A DNA stretch of 64,000 nucleotides from Calditrichota bacterium. Lineage in GTDB: Bacteria; Electryoneota; RPQS01. Position numbers and translations under genes: made by a program. The stretch spans positions 1 through 64,000 of the forward strand of contig JACJVZ010000001.1 of the NCBI GenBank assembly GCA_020637445.1, written 5' to 3'. Below the pieces are notes generated by a model. It saw only the letters and a list, made by a program, of their open reading frames with translations. It was not told the DNA's origin and did no database searches. Below are positions 9,249-18,716 of the stretch, piece after piece. Within the stretch, counting starts at the first letter, position 1. Each line of letters opens with the position of its first letter.

Positions 9249-12200
9249 CTAATAGTCTACTTTTTCGAGTTTCTTGACTGCCACAAATGTATCCCGATTC
9301 ACTCCGGGAGGACCCCAGTAATTGAAGGCATATGTAAATTGCCCGTATCCGCCGATCATAAACAGTGGTTTGAGTCGCGCGCGCGTAAGGCTGTTGTGAC
9401 CACCAGCTCTGCGGTTTCCGCGCTCCGGAGATTTGGGAATGCCGATAGTTCGTTCCGGAGAGTGGTAGATGAAACACATGCCGCGAGGGATTCGCGCGCT
9501 GACATTCGCGCATGTGCACACTACTCCGTGATCGTTAAAGATTTCGACCCAATCATTGTCTTCCACGCCAAGCAGTAATGCGTCCTTATCATTGATCCAA
9601 ATGGGATCATGTCCCCGGCTTAGCGTACGCATTCTCAAAGTGTCGCCATAAGTCGAATGGATAGACCATTTCCCGTGGGGGGTCAAATAGTTCAGCACCA
9701 GTGTTCCACCGGCCGGTTTAGACATTTTCAGGTCACCGAGAATCTCGCGCGCCGGACGAGGTTTGTATGTTGGAAGGTTTTCACCGTACGCGATATACGT
9801 CTCGTGGTCGAGATAGTAGTGCTGTCTTCCACTAAGTGTGCGCCACGGAATATCGCCTTCAACGTTTTGACAATAGGCAGAATAGGTTCTGTTGTCGCTT
9901 GTTACGCCGGTCCAGAAGGGAGTAGTGAGAATTCTGCGGGGCTGGGCAGCGATGTCTTCAAACGTAATGCGAACTGAGCGGGTCTTTTCGGCAGCATGCG
10001 AGTGATCAATACCGGTTTTGACCGCCTCTGCTTTGTAGGCGCGGAAGGCCAGCTCGCCGTTTGTCTCAGGTGCGAAATTCAAAATCGCTTCGCAAACCAA
10101 AACATCTTCACGCAATGAGGGATACTCTTTACCGTCCCATTTTTCTGTAGGGTTGTTTTCCATGAAGGAATCGTACATGTCCGCGACTTCAAACAGAAGA
10201 CCGTGCATCCCGAGTCCGTTCCTGAAATTCGGCCCAAGACTTATGAATTTGTTGAATACATTTTTATAGTCGCGCTTGACGACTTTCATGGCAGGCATCG
10301 TCTTGCCGGGGATCGCTTCGCATTCGCCTTTTGACCAATCCTTAACAGTCGGTTGCGCAATTTCAGCCGGTGTGTCGTGTGCGAGTGGCGCAGTCACGAC
10401 ATCTTCAACGGAATCGGGGAGATGTTTCTCTGCCAGCTTCGATGTTGCGCGCGCGATCTCGCGGAATATGTCCCAGTCGCTCTTGGATTCCCAACAAGGC
10501 GGGACGGCGGCCTGCAACGGATGAATGAAGCTGTGCATGTCCGTCGAGTTGAGATCATTCTTCTCATAGTAGGTTGCCGCCGGTAGTATGATATCCGAAT
10601 AGAGCGCAGAGGAGTCCATCCGGTAGTTGAGGTCTACAACCAAGTCCATCTTGCCGAGTTCGACCTTGTCGTGCCAAGTCACATCTTCGACGAGCTCCTT
10701 CGCGCGCTCCGTGGCGATAAGATTCGTATGAGTCCCGAGATAGTGCTTTAGGAAATACTCATGTCCTTTCGCAGACGACATCAAGGCATTTCCCCGCCAG
10801 ATATAGAATATTCGCGGGAAGCATTTTGGTGAATCTGGATCCTCAACTGCAAATTTGAGTTTCTTTGATTTCAGCCGGTCAACAACATTCTTGATGATTG
10901 ACGCTTCGTCTTCGGCACCGTTTTGCCGCGCTTCACGAGCCACTTCAATCGAGGATTGATCGAATTGTGGATATGATGGAAGCCAACCCGCACGCACTGC
11001 CTGAATTTGCCGGTCCATTGTGTGACCGGAAGCCATTGAGTGCGAACGGTCGGCGACGGGACAGACTTCGTCCATTTTTCCGTCGTAGCGCCATTGATCC
11101 GAATGGACATAGTGGAATGACGGCGTGTTTTGGAGACGAGGCGGCGCCGACCAATCGGTACCGAACGCGATTGGCGCCCAGGATGTCTGCGGAACGAGTT
11201 TCTCTTGTCCAACATAGTGATTGAGCCCGCCGCCATTTTTTCCGACACAGCCGCACAGCATCAGGCTCGAGATAATTGATCTGTAAATCAAATTATTATG
11301 ATACCAGTGGTTCACACCGGCGCCGATAATCACGCTGCAGCGGCCATTGGTTTTTTCTGCGGTGGTTGCCCAGTTGCGAGCGAAGCGAAGCACGACATCA
11401 CCGGACACACCTGTGAACTTTTCTTGCCATGCGGGAGTATAGCAATGATCAGGCTCGTCGTATGGAATCGGCTTGTTCAAGTCCCGGCTTACTCCGTAGC
11501 TTGCGATCAACAATTCAAAAGCTGTTGTCACATAGATCTCGCCGTGCGCCGTCTGAATCTTACGGACAGGAACCATGGACTCGATTCGTCCGTCACCCTT
11601 TTCAGACGAGAACTCAGGAATCCTCACGGTAACCAGATCATCTTTGCTTGCATCCAGCGTCAAAAGCGGATCAAACTCTACCCCCGTGCGTTCGTCTTCG
11701 AGTTTGAGGTTCCATTGACCTTTTTTGTCCTGCCAGCGATGTCCGATTGTTCCCTGTGGAAGGCGCAGCTCACCGTTTTTGGAATCAATCATCAGGAATT
11801 TCCAGTCGGCCTTGTCGATGCCCGAGATGGAATCGACTTGTGACACGCGCAGGTATTGACCCGGCTTGAAAGTTCCGTCAGTTTGTTTGTGTAACTGAAC
11901 GAGAATCGGACCGTCGGTAAAGCGTTTCTGGTAGTCTGTGAAGTAGGGAACACTTCGCTCAACATAATTTTCGCGCAAAATCGTATGCCCGACGGACATC
12001 CAGAAGGCGGAATCCTGTCCCTGATGAATCGGCACCCACTCGTCTGAGACTTTGGAGACCATAGAGAAGTCCGGCGAGAAAACGACGACCTTCGCTCCAC
12101 GATGCCGAGCTTCAACAAGAAAATGCGCATCGGGAGTTCGCGTCATCAAGACATTTGACCCAACGACAGCAATGAATCCCGACTTGAACCAATCCGCACT

Positions 12201-12872
12201 TTCTGCAACGTCCGTTTGCTCGCCCCAAACTTCAGGAGAAGCCGGGGGCAAATCGCAGTACCAGTCATAGAACGAAAGTGAAACGCCGCCCATAAGCTGC
12301 ATGAAGCGCGCTCCGGCGGCATAGCTTACCATCGACATTGCGGGAATCGGCGAGAAGCCTGCGATGCGGTCCGGGCCGTGCTTCTGCACCGTATGAATAT
12401 TTGCCGCAGAAAGAATCTCGAGCGCTTCGTCCCAGCTAAACCGCCGCAATCCGCCTTTACCGCGCGCAGTATGATAACGAGCGCGCGATTCCGGATTCGA
12501 AACAATAGAATCCCATGCCGCAACCGGATTATCAGGGAAGTTACGTTTTGCGTCGCGCCACAAATCGATCAGAGCGCCGCGAACGTAGGGATACTTCACC
12601 CGAATGGGACTATAGATATACCAGGAGTACGAGATACCGCGTTGACAGCCGCGAGGTTCGTAGGGAGGAATATCCTTGTCGATTATCGGATAGTCCAAAG
12701 CCTGCATTTCCCACGTTACGATGCCGTTCTTGACGTAGATGTTCCAACTGCATCCACCCGTGCAGTTGACTCCATGTGTGCTACGAATTATCTTGTCGTA
12801 GGACCAACGGTTTCTATAGAGGTCTTCCCATTCCCGCTGCTTGGGGTCGAAGAGATCTGTTATCCAGCTCAT
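9249..12872 (-). CDS. narG: respiratory nitrate reductase alpha subunit NarG (Mo-bisPGD catalytic subunit)
   Basis: 1207 residues, the usual NarG length. It reduces nitrate to nitrite. The N-terminus carries the FS0 cluster ligands in THGVNCTGGCSW (His and two Cys) and EPRGCQRG (third Cys). The molybdenum-ligand region reads WYCDLPPASPEVWGEQTDV, with the Asp conserved. There is no twin-arginine signal peptide, so the protein should face the cytoplasm, which agrees with the two NarK transporters in the operon. The start overlaps the stop of the upstream diheme cytochrome gene by 4 bp. Confidence 0.97.
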   Translation of the reverse strand: MSWITDLFDPKQREWEDLYRNRWSYDKIIRSTHGVNCTGGCSWNIYVKNGIVTWEMQALDYPIIDKDIPPYEPRGCQRGISYSWYIYSPIRVKYPYVRGALIDLWRDAKRNFPDNPVAAWDSIVSNPESRARYHTARGKGGLRRFSWDEALEILSAANIHTVQKHGPDRIAGFSPIPAMSMVSYAAGARFMQLMGGVSLSFYDWYCDLPPASPEVWGEQTDVAESADWFKSGFIAVVGSNVLMTRTPDAHFLVEARHRGAKVVVFSPDFSMVSKVSDEWVPIHQGQDSAFWMSVGHTILRENYVERSVPYFTDYQKRFTDGPILVQLHKQTDGTFKPGQYLRVSQVDSISGIDKADWKFLMIDSKNGELRLPQGTIGHRWQDKKGQWNLKLEDERTGVEFDPLLTLDASKDDLVTVRIPEFSSEKGDGRIESMVPVRKIQTAHGEIYVTTAFELLIASYGVSRDLNKPIPYDEPDHCYTPAWQEKFTGVSGDVVLRFARNWATTAEKTNGRCSVIIGAGVNHWYHNNLIYRSIISSLMLCGCVGKNGGGLNHYVGQEKLVPQTSWAPIAFGTDWSAPPRLQNTPSFHYVHSDQWRYDGKMDEVCPVADRSHSMASGHTMDRQIQAVRAGWLPSYPQFDQSSIEVAREARQNGAEDEASIIKNVVDRLKSKKLKFAVEDPDSPKCFPRIFYIWRGNALMSSAKGHEYFLKHYLGTHTNLIATERAKELVEDVTWHDKVELGKMDLVVDLNYRMDSSALYSDIILPAATYYEKNDLNSTDMHSFIHPLQAAVPPCWESKSDWDIFREIARATSKLAEKHLPDSVEDVVTAPLAHDTPAEIAQPTVKDWSKGECEAIPGKTMPAMKVVKRDYKNVFNKFISLGPNFRNGLGMHGLLFEVADMYDSFMENNPTEKWDGKEYPSLREDVLVCEAILNFAPETNGELAFRAYKAEAVKTGIDHSHAAEKTRSVRITFEDIAAQPRRILTTPFWTGVTSDNRTYSAYCQNVEGDIPWRTLSGRQHYYLDHETYIAYGENLPTYKPRPAREILGDLKMSKPAGGTLVLNYLTPHGKWSIHSTYGDTLRMRTLSRGHDPIWINDKDALLLGVEDNDWVEIFNDHGVVCTCANVSARIPRGMCFIYHSPERTIGIPKSPERGNRRAGGHNSLTRARLKPLFMIGGYGQFTYAFNYWGPPGVNRDTFVAVKKLEKVDY

Positions 12873-13672
12873 GCCATGCCTCGTTGACGCGAAAAGTTTT
12901 TGCGCGAGCGCTTTCTGTACAGTCCGACCACAACCAAGAATCCAATGACTCCGAGCGACGCCCCAAGGACGGGTACACTCTTCTCAGCGCTTGACTTGGG
13001 CATCAATTCCGGTGAAGTGAGATACTCTGCGAGGTGTACGGCTTCTTGCGCTGTAATTGGATGGTTCTGATAGGTTCCAGACATTACCTTATACTGAGTC
13101 TGTTGTATTGCCGATATCATCGCTACTTTACTTAGCCGAGTATGCAATGAAGTGAGGTCAGGACCAAAGGTTCCGCCTTGCGCGCCTGTCCTGTGACAGG
13201 TGATGCAAGCGATACCTCCATTTACAAGCGGTATTGTACCGTCGAACAATCTCTGTCCAACACTCTTTGACGCAGGCTCGAGCTTCGCGGCGACCGCTTT
13301 CGCAGCGAGTTCTTGCGCGATGTGGACGCGTTCTTGCGCTCTCGAATCGTGTAGCAATTCGACATATTGATCAATGTCTTCTTGCGTCAACGGTCCCACT
13401 CGAGGTTCCATCAGTTTAACCTTTGCAAAAAGATCTGCTTTTGGCCAGGCGCGAGTAGGAAGGAGATCGGGACCTGTGAGTTTTCCGCCTCCGATTGTGT
13501 GACATCCCGCGCACTTTTGAGCGTAGCTTTGGGCCGCCACGTCGACCTGAACAGTTGTGTCTGCTGTTAAGGTCGAATCAGCGGTTGCTGCGACGGAAGA
13601 CGAATCTTGTGCGAGTGACGTCGTCAGGGAGAGTAACAAGAACAGTGCGAACTGAAGAACAATGTGCTTCAT
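12869..13672 (-). CDS. membrane-anchored diheme cytochrome c of the nar operon
   Basis: A 267-residue protein with a signal peptide (about 1-21), a low-complexity Ser/Thr/Ala linker, a first heme site CAGCH (near 54), a second CITCH (near 160), and a C-terminal membrane helix (about 232-250) ending in a basic tail. The two-domain arrangement is that of periplasmic cytochrome c electron carriers. It resembles in position the NarC cytochrome that precedes narG in Thermus (known), where it takes part in electron delivery and assembly. Its start overlaps the MOSC gene stop by 4 bp and its stop overlaps narG by 4 bp, so translation is coupled. Confidence 0.82.
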   Translation of the reverse strand: MKHIVLQFALFLLLSLTTSLAQDSSSVAATADSTLTADTTVQVDVAAQSYAQKCAGCHTIGGGKLTGPDLLPTRAWPKADLFAKVKLMEPRVGPLTQEDIDQYVELLHDSRAQERVHIAQELAAKAVAAKLEPASKSVGQRLFDGTIPLVNGGIACITCHRTGAQGGTFGPDLTSLHTRLSKVAMISAIQQTQYKVMSGTYQNHPITAQEAVHLAEYLTSPELMPKSSAEKSVPVLGASLGVIGFLVVVGLYRKRSRKNFSRQRGMA

Positions 13673-14190
13673 GAATTCACCGCGTCGATTGCAACTTGGA
13701 CATGATTGCTTTCACTCGGGATCGTGTGTACCACCACATTATCGCCTACCCTAATAACGCCGCCCCGCTTCACGATTGCGAATATACCCTCGCGAGGCAT
13801 TACGCAATCGCCTGCACGATAGTAAATTGCGCACTTCTGATGGCACTCTTTCCCGATTTGCGTGATTTCTAGTTCAGATTCCCCAATTGATACTCGCGCA
13901 CCGATAGTAAGATTGGGGATATCGATAAATTCGGTTGTGATATTTTCGGCAAAAGCACCCGGGCGAACGGGCACTCCCTTGTCTCGCATTTTCTGGACGC
14001 TTTCCATGGCGAGCAAGCTGACTTGCCTGTGCCAATCTCCGGCATGAATGTCGCCTTCAAGCCCCCAATTTTCTATCAGGCGTACTTCTTCGCGATTTGA
14101 TTTGGGAATGCCACGGCGAGTGCTTGTCGAAATCGCGACAATCCTGCCGGAAGTTGTGGATGTTGAATGATCGTGTTGCGACTCGAGCAT
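13669..14190 (-). CDS. MOSC domain protein
   Basis: A 173-residue stand-alone MOSC domain (molybdenum cofactor sulfurase C-terminal type), with the C-terminal motif RAGDCVMPREGIFAIVKRGG and a conserved Cys in QKCAIYY. MOSC proteins bind or process molybdenum cofactor or deliver sulfur; the exact reaction here is unknown. The start at 14190 is set by a GGAGG 8 bp upstream; an in-frame ATG at 14205 would overlap moaA. The position between moaA and the nar structural genes supports a role in cofactor handling for NarG. Confidence 0.82.
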   Translation of the reverse strand: MLESQHDHSTSTTSGRIVAISTSTRRGIPKSNREEVRLIENWGLEGDIHAGDWHRQVSLLAMESVQKMRDKGVPVRPGAFAENITTEFIDIPNLTIGARVSIGESELEITQIGKECHQKCAIYYRAGDCVMPREGIFAIVKRGGVIRVGDNVVVHTIPSESNHVQVAIDAVNS

Positions 14191-14194
14191 TGTT

Positions 14195-15211
14195 TTATCC
14201 TCCAATTTCGATCATGCTGAGATCGTTAAGCTTCTCAAGCTCCGTGGGATCAGGATGACCTTTCGGTTTCAAGCGAACTGCATCTGCAATGAGACTGCGG
14301 ATGACCTCGTCGGACAGATTCGCCCGAAGGCTCTCACGAAGCTGAACTTGAGCAGGGAAAAACAGGCAAGCCTTAAGTGCGCCATCGGCAGTCAAACGCA
14401 GCCGGGAGCAAGTCGAGCAGAAGCTGTTCGACATGGACGCGATGAAACTTACCTTTCCAAGAAATCCCGGAATCATGAAGTCTTCCGCAACACGGTTGCT
14501 TATGAATGTATCCGGAAGAGCCTGTAGATCATATTTCGCCTCAAGTCGGGAGCGCATTTCGCTGTAAGTTACAACGCCGCAAGGATCCCAGCGATTCCCT
14601 TTGAACGGCATATATTCAATAAAGCGGACATTTACTGGTGTGGTACGAGCCAGTTCGACAAAATCGGCCATCTCGTGTTCGTTTATTCCAGCCATTACAA
14701 CCATATTGATCTTGACTTGATCGAAGTCGCAATCGAGAGCGGAGTTCAAAGATTTGAGTACGGCGGTAAGTAGGTCACGACGGGCGATTCGGAGGAAGTT
14801 TTCCCGATTCAGGCTGTCGAGACTGATATTTACGCTTGACAATCCGGCACGTTTCAGGTCCTGAGCGTACTTTGAAAAGAGCACACCGTTCGTCGTAAGA
14901 CATACTTTCTCGATACCGGGAACTTCGACAAGTCGAGAAACGAGTAATGGGAGGTCTTTGCGTGTTGTAGGCTCTCCCCCGGTCAGCCGGATCTTCTTGA
15001 CACCCATTTCTGCCATTAAGCGGGCGACGCGCACAATCTCTTCGGTCTCCAGAAGTAGACCGGAGGGTTTCCAGTCTACACCTTCAACCGGCATGCAGTA
15101 GGTGCATCGAAGGTTGCAGCGATCGGTGACGGAAATCCTCAAGTAGTCGTGTATCCTGCCGAAGCGGTCGATAAGTTGCGGCGCAGGTTTATTTCCGGCT
15201 AACAGTTCCAA
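14195..15211 (-). CDS. moaA: GTP 3',8-cyclase MoaA (radical SAM, molybdopterin synthesis step 1)
   Basis: 338 residues. The radical-SAM motif CNLRCTYCM lies at about residue 32-40 (CxxxCxxC), followed by GGEPTTRKDLP. The C-terminal second cluster motif (FCSTCSRLRLTADGALKACLF) has the three Cys of MoaA. With MoaC it makes cyclic pyranopterin monophosphate from GTP. It follows the Rrf2 gene by 9 bp and precedes the MOSC gene, tying cofactor production to the nitrate regulon. Confidence 0.96.
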   Translation of the reverse strand: MELLAGNKPAPQLIDRFGRIHDYLRISVTDRCNLRCTYCMPVEGVDWKPSGLLLETEEIVRVARLMAEMGVKKIRLTGGEPTTRKDLPLLVSRLVEVPGIEKVCLTTNGVLFSKYAQDLKRAGLSSVNISLDSLNRENFLRIARRDLLTAVLKSLNSALDCDFDQVKINMVVMAGINEHEMADFVELARTTPVNVRFIEYMPFKGNRWDPCGVVTYSEMRSRLEAKYDLQALPDTFISNRVAEDFMIPGFLGKVSFIASMSNSFCSTCSRLRLTADGALKACLFFPAQVQLRESLRANLSDEVIRSLIADAVRLKPKGHPDPTELEKLNDLSMIEIGG

Positions 15212-15220
15212 GTTTGCACG

Positions 15221-15664
15221 TTATGATTTTGAATTCGGTATGTCTGAATTTGCTGACTTAAGGCTGATACTGGCAAGCGTTCCAATCGTTGTGGATTCGA
15301 GAAGATTTCGAACCACAGATCGCGAATTCTCCCAAAGCTGTTCGAACGGGCACTGCGTGGTTTTGCCGCATTCACCGTAGGCCAGAACACACGAGCTAAG
15401 TTTCTTCTCTGTGTCGAACATTTCTGATATCATAAGAAGCGTGATCGTATCCGGTGCCTGAGTAAGAGTGTATCCGCCGTTGGGGCCGCGAATTGAAGAA
15501 ACTAACCCCTGCGATTTCAGCACTCCGAGGACTTTGCTGAGATAGGGCAGGGGGATACCCTCCTGAGTTGCGACCACATTTGCCAACCAGCGGCTGTTCT
15601 TGGGCTGACAGGCCAGCCAGGTGAGGGCTCGAACCGCATATGCCGCTGAATGTGAAAACAACAT
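15221..15664 (-). CDS. Rrf2-family Fe-S transcription regulator (NsrR/IscR-like)
   Basis: A 147-residue winged-helix protein beginning MLFSHSAAYAVRAL, with the DNA-reading helix around LPYLSKVLGVLKSQGLV and the wing RGPNGGYTL. Three cysteines at 92, 99 and 105 match the Fe-S ligand positions of IscR/NsrR. First gene of the 13-gene nitrate operon, directly behind a strong promoter (15691-15719), so it probably controls the operon and itself in response to nitric oxide, oxygen or Fe-S status. Which signal cannot be told from sequence. A second, frameshifted Rrf2 gene lies at 19627-20057. Confidence 0.88.
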   Translation of the reverse strand: MLFSHSAAYAVRALTWLACQPKNSRWLANVVATQEGIPLPYLSKVLGVLKSQGLVSSIRGPNGGYTLTQAPDTITLLMISEMFDTEKKLSSCVLAYGECGKTTQCPFEQLWENSRSVVRNLLESTTIGTLASISLKSANSDIPNSKS

Positions 15665-15690
15665 AAAAGAGTATTGTATCTTTTTATCCG

Positions 15691-15719
15691 AATATATATT
15701 ATATTGGTGGGCGTGTCAA
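15691..15719 (-). promoter_or_regulatory. sigma-70-type promoter of the nitrate operon
   Basis: On the minus strand TTGACA (15719-15714), a 17-bp spacer and TATATT (15696-15691) lie about 27 bp before the Rrf2 start codon. The -10 region sits in an AT palindrome-like stretch (AATATATATT) where an Rrf2 protein could bind; the operator is inferred. Confidence 0.65.
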
Positions 15720-15917
15720 TGCTTTGGAGTAAAAAATCCAAAATCTATAAATATATATTTTCTTTTTGATTAGTTGAATATTTCGTACCTCGAATAGCCT
15801 ACTAAGAAGCCACGGTGCTTCATTTCTAACCTCCTCCACATGTGTTCTAATGATGCGAAATTATTCTAATGTTCAAAAATTGGGAGATTGCAAGGATTTA
15901 CTATATTGGTAGGTGAT

Positions 15918-16541
15918 ATGACCACGTCTGAGCAAAATTATGGGGTTGTCGCCGCGATTCTGGCGGGCGGAATGAGTTCACGAATGGGCAAGCCGAAAGC
16001 CGGGGTGCGGTTGTCGACCGGTCTTTCAGTATTTGAAACCGTATGGGCAGTATTGAGCCGCATGAATATTCCGAAAGCGATAGTCGGTCATGCGCACGGT
16101 ATTGAATTGGCTTCCTTGGGAAACCCAATCGTAGTTCCAGACGTCGTTGAGCGGCGCGGGCCGGTCGGGGCACTGCTCGGACTCTTGAAAAGCGGGCTCG
16201 GCACTCATTACCTTGTTGTCGGATGCGATCAAATTTTGCTCACTCCTGCCTTGCTTCAGAAGCTTTTGACAGAGATTGACACTCGTCCAGCGGTATTAGG
16301 ACTTCACAACAGTCACTTCAGTCCATTACCTGCACTCATTCCGGATACGGTGATCGGACGCGTTGAGGAATTACTGCAAAGTGAAAAGGCATCGATTCGC
16401 GACCTTCTTACTTTGACAAACGCAAGAATTGAAACTATTAGCGAATCAGAACTTGAACTGCTTCGAAGCGTGAACACTCCGCAAGATCTGGCGGAATTGG
16501 ATCGTTTACAAAAAAATAACTCGATAGATCAAGAAACATGA
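15918..16541 (+). CDS. mobA: molybdenum cofactor guanylyltransferase MobA
   Basis: A 207-residue nucleotidyltransferase with the signature LAGGMSSRMGKPK near the N-terminus and VGCDQ in the middle. It attaches GMP to molybdopterin to form the guanine dinucleotide cofactor required by NarG. I start at the ATG at 15918, which has AGGTG just upstream; a TTG at 15888 would add ten residues. First gene of a plus-strand cofactor operon divergent from the nitrate operon. Its stop overlaps the next start by 4 bp. Confidence 0.88.
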   Translation: MTTSEQNYGVVAAILAGGMSSRMGKPKAGVRLSTGLSVFETVWAVLSRMNIPKAIVGHAHGIELASLGNPIVVPDVVERRGPVGALLGLLKSGLGTHYLVVGCDQILLTPALLQKLLTEIDTRPAVLGLHNSHFSPLPALIPDTVIGRVEELLQSEKASIRDLLTLTNARIETISESELELLRSVNTPQDLAELDRLQKNNSIDQET

Positions 16542-17476
16542 TCGACGTATCAAAAAAATCGCCAACTCTTCGAATTGCGGTTGCTGAATCCACTATTCAA
16601 ATTTCGCCGGCGACGGTTGAACGCATACTCGCGCGGTCAGTACCCAAAGGAGATCCGCTCGAAGTTGCCCGAGTCGCGGGAATTATGGCCGCGAAACGAA
16701 CGCAGGACATTATTCCGTTTTGTCATCCGGTTCCCATCGAGTTTATTGGCATAGAGCACAAGATCGTTGAATCAAGAGTCATGTTGACTGCGACTGTGAA
16801 AGGGATTTACCGTACTGGCATGGAGATGGAAGCCATGACAGCAGCAGCAGTTGCCGCATTGACCGTGTATGACATGCTCAAAATGCTTGATGACAAGATG
16901 GAGATTGAATCCGTAAAGCTAATCGAAAAGCGCGGCGGTAAATCAGATTTTAAGACACGAGTCGCCACTCCGCTTCATGCTGCGGTCTTGGTTTTGTCCG
17001 ACTCGGTTTCAGCCGGCAAGAAATCCGATGCGTCCGGCCTTCTCATCAAGGACATGCTTACGAACTCTGGAATTATCGTCGACAGTTATGAGATTTTGCC
17101 CGACGACCGAGCAGCCATCATTGATAAGTTGAGAGACTACTGTGATAAGTCGCGACTTGACCTTGTGGTAACGACGGGCGGTACCGGTTTCAGTCCAAGA
17201 GACACAACTCCAGAGGCAATGTTGGAAGTCATTGAGCGCAGCATTCCCGGAATACCGGAAGCGATGCGCGCCTACGGCCAACAGCGTACGCCTTATGCCA
17301 TGCTTTCCCGTTCGGCAGCTGGCATCCGAGGCAATACGCTGATACTTAATCTCCCGGGATCGAAGCGCGGAGTCCAGGAATCACTCGATGCACTGTTCCC
17401 TGCTTTGCTGCATGCGTTTCCGATGATGAGGAGCGGTGGGCATGAGAATCCGATATTGAAGAATAGCGATGATTAG
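16538..17476 (+). CDS. moaC: MoaC-MogA fusion (cyclic pyranopterin synthase plus molybdopterin adenylyltransferase)
   Basis: 312 residues in two enzymes. Residues about 1-145 are MoaC, with PFCHPVPIEF and the GMEMEAMTA active-site region. Residues about 150-305 are a MogA/MoaB-type adenylyltransferase, with VTTGGTGFSPRDTTPEA and a closing LPGSKRGVQESL. Joining an early and a late pathway step in one chain is known from other bacteria. It is coupled to mobA (4-bp overlap) and moeA (8-bp overlap). Confidence 0.93.
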   Translation: MIDVSKKSPTLRIAVAESTIQISPATVERILARSVPKGDPLEVARVAGIMAAKRTQDIIPFCHPVPIEFIGIEHKIVESRVMLTATVKGIYRTGMEMEAMTAAAVAALTVYDMLKMLDDKMEIESVKLIEKRGGKSDFKTRVATPLHAAVLVLSDSVSAGKKSDASGLLIKDMLTNSGIIVDSYEILPDDRAAIIDKLRDYCDKSRLDLVVTTGGTGFSPRDTTPEAMLEVIERSIPGIPEAMRAYGQQRTPYAMLSRSAAGIRGNTLILNLPGSKRGVQESLDALFPALLHAFPMMRSGGHENPILKNSDD

Positions 17477-18683
17477 CATAGCAGACGCGAAAAGAATCAT
17501 TCTTGATTCTTGCAAGAGCTGCGGACACGAAGTCAAGTTGCTGGCGGATGCGCTGAACTTCCACCTCGCAGAAGAACTAACCACGAAGTTTCCCATTCCA
17601 CGGTTTGACAACAGCGCGGTCGACGGATTTGCTGTTCAATCACGGGATACGATCGCCGCAACGACAGATGAACCGGTGCGGCTGCAGATTATTGGCACAG
17701 TGCATACGGGCGCAGCGACAACATTCAGTCTTAAGAGTGGGCAAGCTGCGCGTATATTTACAGGTGCGCCAATTCCGGAAGGTGCTGACTCAGTAGTCAT
17801 GCTTGAAGATACCAAATGCGAAAACGATGCTGTCTCCCTCGCGGAGCCGCTCGCGCGCGGCCGAAACGTTCGATTGTCGGGAGAGGAGTTTAAAGAGGGA
17901 GCAGTTTGTATTCCCAATCGAACACGAATGACTCCGCCTGCCATTGCTCTTGCGTCTTCACTTGGCGTCACTCATATCAGAGTATTCAGAAAACCCAGCG
18001 TTGCCCTCATAATCACGGGTACTGAACTTGTGCAACCGGGCGAGGAGCTTGGTTCCTCGCAGATTTACGATTCGAACCTGCTTGGTTTAACTGCAGCACT
18101 TGCTGACACGGGAATACTTGTTTCTCGCGCATTAAGATGTAAGGACAATTTGGGTGAAACTCAGGTTGCCTTGAGCGAAGCGCTTAACACCGCTGATGTG
18201 GTCATCACATCTGGTGGTGCCTCAGTTGGAGATGTTGATTATGTAAAGCCAGCGCTGAAGGGCATCGGGGGTGAAATCGATATAGAGAGTATTGCAATAA
18301 AGCCGGGAAAACCTACGATACATGCAAGAGTTGGATCCAAACATGTGTTTGGATTACCTGGAAATCCAGTTGCGGCTCTTGTGGTGTTTGCACTACTTGT
18401 ACGGCCAGCGTTACAGGTAATGTCGGGTGCAGTCTACTCCGAACCCAAACTGATTTCGGCCAGACTGGGCGCGAATGTCAAGAAACGTACTCCTCGAACC
18501 GAATTCGTCAGAGCGACGCTCTCAAACGAAAGTGGAGAATTGATAGCGAAACCGTGCCAGGGCCAACAATCCCATATGCTTGGAGGATTGCTCAGCGCAG
18601 ACTGTTTGATTGTTTGCGATGGTGAACCTGGAACCATTCGCGGGGATGACATAGTTAAGGTGATTTTGTTGCCTTGGACTTAA
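17469..18683 (+). CDS. moeA: molybdopterin molybdenumtransferase MoeA
   Basis: 404 residues with the MoeA domain order. FDNSAVDGFAV is near residue 45, TGAPIPEGADSVVMLED near 100, then the central molybdopterin-binding domain with TSGGASVGDVDYV and GLPGNPVA, and a C-terminal beta domain. It inserts molybdate into adenylated molybdopterin made by the Mog domain encoded just before it. moaD and moaE (molybdopterin synthase) are not in this window, so that step must be supplied elsewhere. Confidence 0.94.
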   Translation: MISIADAKRIILDSCKSCGHEVKLLADALNFHLAEELTTKFPIPRFDNSAVDGFAVQSRDTIAATTDEPVRLQIIGTVHTGAATTFSLKSGQAARIFTGAPIPEGADSVVMLEDTKCENDAVSLAEPLARGRNVRLSGEEFKEGAVCIPNRTRMTPPAIALASSLGVTHIRVFRKPSVALIITGTELVQPGEELGSSQIYDSNLLGLTAALADTGILVSRALRCKDNLGETQVALSEALNTADVVITSGGASVGDVDYVKPALKGIGGEIDIESIAIKPGKPTIHARVGSKHVFGLPGNPVAALVVFALLVRPALQVMSGAVYSEPKLISARLGANVKKRTPRTEFVRATLSNESGELIAKPCQGQQSHMLGGLLSADCLIVCDGEPGTIRGDDIVKVILLPWT

Positions 18684-18716
18684 GACTTTGTTAGTAAGTT
18701 CCCTCGCAAATACTTG